Part shown: one piece after another, positions 57,250 to 64,000 of the stretch | Numbering within the stretch: position 1 is the stretch's first letter | Layout of the letters: each line of letters opens with the position of its first letter | Translations under genes and position numbers: made by a program | Assembly (NCBI GenBank): GCA_945643635.1 | Contig: CALZFC010000248.1 | Span: forward strand, 721,501 to 785,500 | Reading direction: 5' to 3' | DNA from: Allodiplogaster sudhausi | Lineage: Eukaryota > Nematoda > Chromadorea > Rhabditida > Diplogasteridae | DNA length: 64,000 nt | The notes under the pieces: model-generated | Told to the model about the DNA's origin: nothing | What the model saw: the letters and a program-made list of their open reading frames with translations, nothing else | The model's database searches: none

Positions 57250-58182
57250 CACAATAACCTCTAGCAGTCATCTCCACCCTCATGCCACTTGCTCACAGGC
57301 TCGTTCTGGAGGCGTCTTCCCCTTCCTTATCAGTAGCCAGCCCCCTCCTGCCTGTCTCCTACAGGGAGACTTGTCAGCAGCTATCAGTGATGGCAAAGAG
57401 GTTCAGCGCCCAATCTCTTCCTCTCTCTCTCACACACACACTCTATCTCACTCTAACGCTCTCTCTCTCTCACTCACTCTCTATCTTTCTCTCTCTCTCT
57501 CTCCTTCGCCATGTATCTATTTGTTTCTCTTGTACACTCCATCATATTATGACTCTCTCGCATTGCCCGTATATGCACAGTTCCAACTTCAAACTGCTGC
57601 AAGCCAATATCTGAGCTGTCAGGCTTCTTCCCCCTCCCCCTCAGGCCAACTTGAGACTAGCAGTCGTTGTTATCTTGACGAAAACTGTCATCACGGGATG
57701 CCTAGCTATTATCTCTCTTTCTCTTCCCTCTCTTTCTCTCTTCTTCCTCTCTCTCTCCACGTCGTCAAGTGATATGCACAGTTTCTATTCTTTCCCTGCG
57801 CAAAGCCCATTTCTGGCGATGACAACTCCAGCCGTCTTCGCCCACGGCCGAACTCATTCCTTTCATTTACAAAAGAAAATTCAAATTTACAATCCCTGTT
57901 TCGCTGTTATCTCCCCGTTCCCATGCACTCTTTCATCTCTTAATTCCCATCACACAAAATGTTATTTTTATCGCGCTTCCCATAATCACTGATAAGATGG
58001 TGAGCAAGCCATGAGTTGAAATTTTTTCGTTCATTTCATGCTGACTCAAAAAAGGTTATCGATGAGTGTCTGGCGAAATTGTTTTAATGACACAAATATG
58101 TAACAGTGTTGCGATTGTCTGAGGACAGGACCGCTGAAGTAGGACTCCGGCGCGGTAGAAGAAGAGCCGAGAGGGGAGCAGA
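55479..58182. other. Head-to-head intergenic space between innexins A and B
   Basis: The two genes diverge from here, so both promoters should lie within 2.7 kb. The space is dominated by (GA)n tracts on the left (55791-55872, 56100-56120, 56606-56632, 56694-56722) and (TC)n tracts on the right (56941-56970, 57197-57247, 57410-57510), so it is pyrimidine-rich in the sense of each gene. No exon was supported. Confidence 0.55.
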
Positions 58183-58983
58183 ATGCTGAAGAACATCAAC
58201 AAGTACATCAAGTACGTCAAGTCACCGCACGACGACGACGGAATCGACCGGCTCAACTATGTACGCTGCTGATTTTCTTTTCATTTGCTCAAATCCGATT
58301 GTTTCTCCTAATTGTACTTATTTACATGAGGCAATACATATTAAACTTATAACACGTTCCCGCTTTAATGGACAAGCCCAACGATTGTGCAGGTGTGGAC
58401 GATCTATGTGTTGCTCGGCTTCGCGGCGACGCTCTTCGTGAAGAACTACGTCGGAGAGCCGATCCAGTGCTGGGTGCCGAATCAGTGGAGGGTCAGTGAA
58501 AGGGACAAGGAAGACCATCACTAACAATAAGGAAGAACATGAACATGGTTGAAACTACTTAATGAAAGTTTAAAAAGTTGTGGAAAAACAAGAAAAAATA
58601 TGAAGAACAAGAGCTGACTTGAGGACAACTGGGAGTCCTTCTCGGAGAGCTACTGCTTCGTCGAGAATACGTACTTTGTGCCGATGAATAGCTCGCTTCC
58701 TGATCGTTCGGTGCGATCTGAAAAGTACGAAAAAAAACTTATCTTTTTCTGTAGATTTATGTGCTTTAAAAGGGATCAATAGATTAATAATCGAATCTTG
58801 TCCCGCAGGGAAATGATCTACTACCAATGGGTGCCATTTGCACTCTCCGCCATGGCACTCTTCTTCTATCTCCCTCGCGCGATCTGGAAGGCTTTCTCTA
58901 TCAACAGCGGTCAGAGGAGATTTCTTTTTGATTTAAAGAAGGAATAGTTTTTGGAAATTCTTTTATAAATATTAATAATAATA

Positions 58984-59022
<39 letters not shown>

Positions 59023-62000
59023 GAAAGAAAGAATATTAATAATTCTTGGCTGAAAGAGAGATTAGTGAGTGTAATAATGGCTTTGAAGGCCTGACCCTCG
59101 GCGAGTTGATGTCGGCCGCGCGGAAGGTCACGAAGGGCGCGGCGAAGGGAGGAGACGACGTGGCCAAGACGAGCGACAAGTTCGCCTCGCTCCTCCACGA
59201 CGAGAGACGTCAGTCCGCTTCCACTCTCAACTTGGAGGGCCTTCTAACAACATAAAATATTTTCTCTGTGCAGTGTTCGCCCAGTCCGACCACCGCTCGT
59301 ACCTCGCGAATCTCTACCTCGTCATGAAAGGGCTGCTCTGCGTCAATGTCGTTGTGCAGCTGGTATTGCTTATCGAGGCCCATTCAAATCAAGACGTTCT
59401 CTCCAATTATTCTTGCAGATTCTCGTGAACGTCTGGCTCGGCACCGACTACAAGCTCTGGGGATGGGGCATCCTCTCCGACATGCTCAGCGGACGGCAGT
59501 GGCATGAGAGCGGCCACTTCCCGAGGGTTAGAGATGCAGAGAGAGAGGGGGGGAGAGAGAGAGAGGGAGAGGGGGGGGAGAAGGAAGCGGAGATACTAAA
59601 AGAGTTATGTTGCTTGCTAGGCAGCATAAGGAATGTAGAGCACAAGAGGGAGCCGGGTAGAACACAGTTTATTAATGACCATGTGGCGGGTTTATATAGG
59701 GCTCAGGATGTAGTACTTTCGTAAGGGCAAGGGGCATAGTGCAGCTAGTGCAGCTATTATGATCTTCTTACGTGATATATCTTCATATACACGACACCTC
59801 CCCGAAGTACTACATCCGCAACACACAGAGTTCGACCGGAGTCTACATCTCTGTACAACCTCAGAACGAGGAGGAAGTTCGAAGCAAAGCTTCTACTCTC
59901 CCTGTCAGCTACATACTACAGAGTTCGGACACTCCAACAACTCTGGTGCAGAGTTTGGACACTCCTACATCTCTGGGACGACGACGATACCTTGTACTAG
60001 CAAGGAGGAAGTTCGAGGGAATGTTGAGTCACCTCTACGTCTCCCTTCTTCTCAACTGCGGTCAGCAGGAGTTGTCTTCTACGTTCGTCCTTGAAGGTCT
60101 TGCCTTGGCTGCTATTCATGGCTTAAGGGCGGCACTCGGGCCTAACTCCTCCCCGAATTCCATCGTAGATGAATTCTCTCCATGAACCATGACGTGACGA
60201 CGACTAACATGAAGTACAGCTTAGTCAGACCCATACGTTCCGTAGAGGAACCCCGAGTACCGGGACAGGATACTACTAAGTGTTGACGTCGAGCTCAGCC
60301 ATTCCCTGCGACATACAACAGTCGGTTCCGAGTCCTACGCGATACCACACGCGTTCTTCATCCAGGACTTCTGCCATCACGCAATACACCTTCAGCCACG
60401 AACCGGACTTATTACCGTGCTGCTTGCAGCTACGAACCGGGCGGATTACCGTGCTGAAATCCACCGTGTTCGACGGGACTTGCGGTGAGGCATGGGAGAT
60501 TGACGAATTCTCCCCCGGAATGCTGGCTCCTCGCGCAGATTACGATCCACCTTGCAAGATCTACTGCATCAGCGACTTCGCTTGTTCGACGCACGTTTTC
60601 TGCCTCCTTCATAAAGGGCGCGCAAGGGTCTTGAGCGTTTGCCATGCATGGCACAACCTCAGCGCCGGAAGGGAACGTTGCCTCCATGACTTGCAGCATC
60701 AATCGCGGAACAGCGGATACAACCCGGTCCGGGAAGTTAGCATCTCCACGCGCGGGACGACGCATCTGGACTTTAACCCTCTTTCAGGTAACGGCGACAT
60801 CGTGGATGTCGGATAGATCTTACGGCTTGCCCTCGCCGGTCTATCAGCCTGGGTATCTTCAACGGCCATCTCTCAGGCTACGACGACATTGCTCATGTCG
60901 GCCAGATCTTACTGCTTGGCAAGAGCTGTCTGGCAACCCATTTCTGGCTCCAACGTCCTTCCGAAATCTTCTTCCACCGGACGGAATCGGGTTCACGAGT
61001 TCGGACTTCCGGCCAAAGTCGATGTGGAGACTCGTCTTCTTCTTGTCGGCTGTATCTAACCTCTCGCACTCACTAGGAGGACTTTATTCATACTAGCTCA
61101 GCGGAGTTTCGGCTTCAGGGCACGAACGTCAGCACGCAAGCATAGACGACAACGCGGCGTTAGTTACCATACACTCCATCGTGGAGCTCCGATACCGGAA
61201 CAGGCACTTGACGCGGCACAACTCTGCTAGCTCGGCTAGACTTATGAGGGCTTGCTTTCCACTAGCGCGTGGCGCTAGGAACACTGTTGCAGTGCGTGAC
61301 GCTGATCACAACACGCTCTTCTCAGCGTGGTCGACTTCACCAGGCGCCGACGGGCGACTTACTGGGACGGCCTGGCGCCAAGGTGACTGCCCTTCACGCG
61401 CCAATGGCGACTTACTGAGTTGCCGAAACTTCGGAGTGGCGCGGTTTCCGAACGCCGACACTCCGAGACGCTGCGATCCTGCGGCAACGCGGCTGGCAGT
61501 AGCTGGCCTCTCGCGGAGCGACACTGAGGTTTCCGCAGGCACGCCACACGGGGCGGCGCAAATACCACTCAGGCGCAGAGCGACACGATGCCCGTAGTTG
61601 CTAGCTGAGAAGAACTCTCAGTTAGCCGGGGGACTTATAACGTGGCCTTTTTGGAGCTTGGCTCGTGAAAGGACTTTCTTCCTCCGCTAGCTCGGCTAGG
61701 ATCGAGGCTTCAAATGCAGTGGCTTGACTGAATTACCACAACCGTAACCAGGGAGGCACCTGATGGAACGGAGGCGGAAGGACAGTACAAGGTTGCAGAA
61801 GAAGGCACTCGCAACGGAGGGCGACGGACGAGACGGCCAGTGAGACTTCGGCGCAGAGTTTCACCAGGCGCAGGCCACAACCGGGCGGCGCTGGTTACTT
61901 CTCAGTCTCAAGCGAACTGCCAATGCCAGCTGCGGGAACTTGGGCGCTGAGTATCACCAGACGCAGACCACAACCGGGTGGCACTGGGAGGGACTCGATG

Positions 62001-63011
62001 GCGCGACGTCGACAGCCATCCGCGGGAACTCCGGCGCTGAGTTTCACCAGGCGCAGGCCACAACGGGCGGCGCCGGTTACTTCTCGAAGGCGCGAAGTGT
62101 AGACTGCCATCCGCGGGAACCTCGGCACTGAGCTCCGCAAGACACCCGAAGGTGCTGCGAACTCCAAGCGCGTCGTCGACGGCCATCCGCAGGATCTCAT
62201 CCTGATCGCCAGTTATATTGCTTGCTAGGCAGCATAAGGAATGTAGAGCACAAGAGGGAGCCGGGTAGAACACAGTTTATTAATGACCATGTGGCGGGTT
62301 TATATAGGGCTCAGGATGTAGTACTTTCGTAAGGGCAAGGGGCATAGTGCAGCTGGTGCAGCTATTATGATCTTCTTACGTGATATATCTTCATATACAC
62401 GACAAAAAGACTGTTATCTAATTCCTGTAAAGGTAGCATTCTGCGATGTGACGGTACGCGAGATGGGAAACATCAACGACTGGACCCTGCAGTGCGTACT
62501 CATGGTGAGAAAGTGAGAGAGAGAAAGAGAGAGAGAGAATGATAGAGAAAACAGAAAGTCAGAGAGGGAGAGGTAAACCGTAAACTTTGGAAAATTTAAA
62601 CCAAGCAAAGAATTTTTAATTTTTTTCCTAATGAAAAATTACTTCTCTCTGGCCAGGTGAACATGTTCAATGAGAAGATCTTCATCTTCCTCTGGTTCTG
62701 GTTCGTGCTGGTTGCCGTGCTCACCATCGTCAACTTCATCCAATGGGTCGTGCGACTTCTCAACGACAACGCGCACTTCCATTTCCTCGAGGCTCTTCTG
62801 GTCAGCGCTTTTGTAGATCAAAAGCGTATTTGAATGTCCCGCCTTCTAGGACAAGGAGAAGACGTCGATGGAAGGCCGCGAGCTCTTCTACCGGCGCGTC
62901 CTCAACCGAGACGGCATTCTCATCCTCCGTCTGGTCGACGAGAACTGCGGAAGAATAGTCGCGTCAGATGTGGCGTGCAAGATGTGGCGAGGCCATCACA
63001 ATGGTTGGTAG
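58183..63011 (+). CDS. Innexin B (gap-junction protein)
   Basis: Ten exons keep phase and give 357 aa: 58183-58260, 58393-58491, 58624-58724, 58809-58909, 59089-59208, 59274-59362, 59419-59526, 62433-62504, 62657-62800, 62850-63011. Features are the N-terminal DGIDRLNY, first-loop Cys pair (PIQCWVPNQW ... YCFVENTYF), the signature YYQWVPFAL, second-loop Cys pair (AFCDVTVREM ... LQCVL), four membrane segments and the C-terminal ILILRLVDENCG. It should make invertebrate gap junctions. Intron 7 is swollen to 2.9 kb by an antisense LTR element whose edge is 28 bp from exon 8. The C terminus after the last helix is short and ends HNGW then TAG. Confidence 0.94.
58971..59023. repeat. (AAT)n microsatellite
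   Basis: About 15 copies of AAT/TAA in innexin B intron 4. Confidence 0.95.
59603..59796 (-). repeat. 3' LTR of the non-autonomous element
   Basis: Downstream LTR in element sense (minus strand). It is preceded on that strand by the purine run GGGGAGG at 59797-59805. Confidence 0.88.
61849..62135. repeat. Tandem repeat of about 90 bp inside the LTR element
   Basis: The phrase GGCGCTGAGTTTCACCAGGC plus GCAGGCCACAACCGGG recurs at about 61850, 61942 and 62031, with a partial fourth copy near 62124. Spacing is about 90 bp. It is G/C-rich, unlike the flanking introns. Confidence 0.8.
62211..62404 (-). repeat. 5' LTR of the non-autonomous element
   Basis: Upstream LTR in element sense. TATATAAA lies on the minus strand near 62297 and AATAAA about 25 bases later. 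The putative primer-binding site starts just inside at 62210. Confidence 0.85.
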
Positions 63012-63441
63012 AAAGACGCTTTATCCCGCTTGGCAGAACACATTTGTTCCAACACGTAAGACATAAGAACCGAACAAACTATATGATTATCAGATGTGCC
63101 GTCGCCGATCTAAAGAACAGCCAGTGGAAGACGAATGCGCATCTTCAACGTATATGCAATCAAATAACTCCTTCTCGTTTATCACTTAATTTTCTGATCC
63201 TTTAAGGGCCCATATTTGTAAGTTCATCAAGAGATTGACTAGTATTAATTATAGTTGTTCATCTAATTGTCCGTTTTGACAAAGGCTTAATAAAGTGTTT
63301 GAAAATATTTTAAGCAAATTGTTTTTCTTGGCTTCGCAGATACGATACATGATACTTCATTCTACTTTTATATTGATTGTCATTTTCAGAAATGTTTTTT
63401 AAAATGTATTAACATGTGCTGCAAAAGAGAGCAGGTTCTCG
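63012..63441. other. Short spacer between innexins B and C
   Basis: Only about 430 bp separate the two genes. AATAAA occurs near 63288. No exon seen. Confidence 0.5.
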
Positions 63442-64000
63442 ATGGACCACGTGGTGAAGCTCCTCCAGGCGCGTGGTCACTCCCTCGATGTGGACTGGGT
63501 CGACCGCCTTCGTTACGTGCACGCCACGCGTGCCCTCGCCGCTCTCGCCGTCTTCACTTTCACAAAGGTTCCAGCAGAGACATTCATATTACAAAGCAAA
63601 AGATTTTAATGGCATGCATTAATATAGTTTAAAAAAATTTCTCCTCTGTTCGATTTTGTCAGATCTTAAACGAAGAATCTCTCAATAAACAGCCTTTCAG
63701 AACTACGTTGGCCAACCGGTCCAGTGCTGGGTGCCGAATGAGATGTCGGTCAGTCAGAGTTTTGCATATCATCAATTTACACCGACTGAAGAGTTCACAA
63801 TAAACATTGCTATAGCAGAAGTAATTATGATCTACAGGGCGGCTGGGAGCAGTACATCGAGCAGTACTGCCTCATAGAGAACACCTACTTTACTCCGATG
63901 AACGAGTCAAACATCCCTACGAGAAATACGCGTGAAGAACGGTAAAAGTTTCGCAATTTTAACTTAATGAACATTCCCGCCAAACATTTGATGAGGAAAT
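63442..64000 (+). CDS. Innexin C, partial (cut by the window end)
   Basis: Three exons are visible: 63442-63567, 63701-63749 and 63838-63941. They encode an N terminus (VDWVDRLRYVHATRA), a first membrane segment, and the first extracellular loop NYVGQPVQCWVPNEMS then [15 protein letters not shown] with the expected Cys pair. Exon borders fall at the same points as in innexin B, after the first membrane helix and after the CWVPN block, so it is a tandem paralogue. The gene continues past the window. Confidence 0.9.

Larger units (their letters stand above)
59603..62404 (-). mobile_element. Non-autonomous LTR retrotransposon in innexin B intron 7
   Basis: Direct repeats of 194 bp at 59603-59796 and 62211-62404 differ at two sites. 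AAAAG flanks both sides (59598-59602 and 62405-62409), a 5-bp target duplication. Orientation is minus: read that way the LTR begins TGTCGTG, has TATATAAA and AATAAA in promoter/poly(A) positions, is followed by a TGGCGATCAGGATG primer-site-like sequence, and the other end has GGGGAGG just before TGTCGTG, a polypurine tract. The 2.4-kb interior shows no gag, protease, reverse transcriptase or integrase, so it must depend on another element. Confidence 0.88.

Noticed and set aside
59797..62210. Frames inside the LTR element as genes
   Set aside because: The frames lack any gag, protease, reverse transcriptase or integrase motif and partly translate the 90-bp repeats.
59603..62404. LTR element in plus orientation
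   Set aside because: On the plus strand there is no purine tract before the right LTR and no TGG primer site after the left one; both are present on the minus strand.

Overview
This is nuclear DNA of an invertebrate animal. The genes are built from many short exons with GT-AG introns, and the third codon positions of exons are rich in G and C. There are three innexins (gap-junction proteins of invertebrates), two Argonautes, an animal proteasome beta subunit and CR1/Jockey-like LINEs. The introns are full of (TC)n and (GA)n tracts. A small protostome such as a nematode or nematode-like animal fits best, but the sequence alone does not fix the phylum.

Layout from left to right. 0-3.6 kb: a multi-exon gene that looks like a beta-propeller protein (+). 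4.8-6.8 kb: exons of a low-complexity and coiled-coil gene (-). 6.84-15.0 kb: two nested LINEs, an old minus-strand element split by a younger plus-strand element. 15-20 kb: repeat-rich DNA with a TIR transposon (16.3-16.9 kb), a LINE relic and a 52-bp satellite. 20.3-29.65 kb and 32.3-39.8 kb: two tandem Argonaute genes whose exon structures match almost exon for exon. 40.9-46.7 kb: one or more membrane-protein genes with repeated Cys-rich exons and a weak SEFIR/TIR-like signal, interrupted by a palindromic MITE. 47.9-49.7 kb: the proteasome beta-4 (PSMB2-type) gene. 50.6-64 kb: three innexins, the first on the minus strand and the next two on the plus strand, the last cut by the window end. 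The middle innexin carries an LTR retroelement in an intron.

I rebuilt four complete gene models by hand, and reading frame is kept across every junction: Argonaute 1 (31 exons, 1098 aa), Argonaute 2 (32 exons, 1047 aa), proteasome beta-4 (6 exons, 201 aa), innexin A (13 exons, 409 aa) and innexin B (10 exons, 357 aa) all close on a stop codon in phase. Both Argonautes keep the D-E-D-H slicer residues and share a Gly-Arg-rich box between the N and PAZ regions. Argonaute 1 alone has a second RGG/Ser-rich insert inside the PIWI domain.

Mobile DNA is recent and abundant. A LINE copy nearly identical to the one at 8-12 kb lies antisense in Argonaute 1 intron 15. An LTR element with two differences between its LTRs lies antisense in innexin B intron 7. 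No CRISPR, operon or prokaryotic feature is present.
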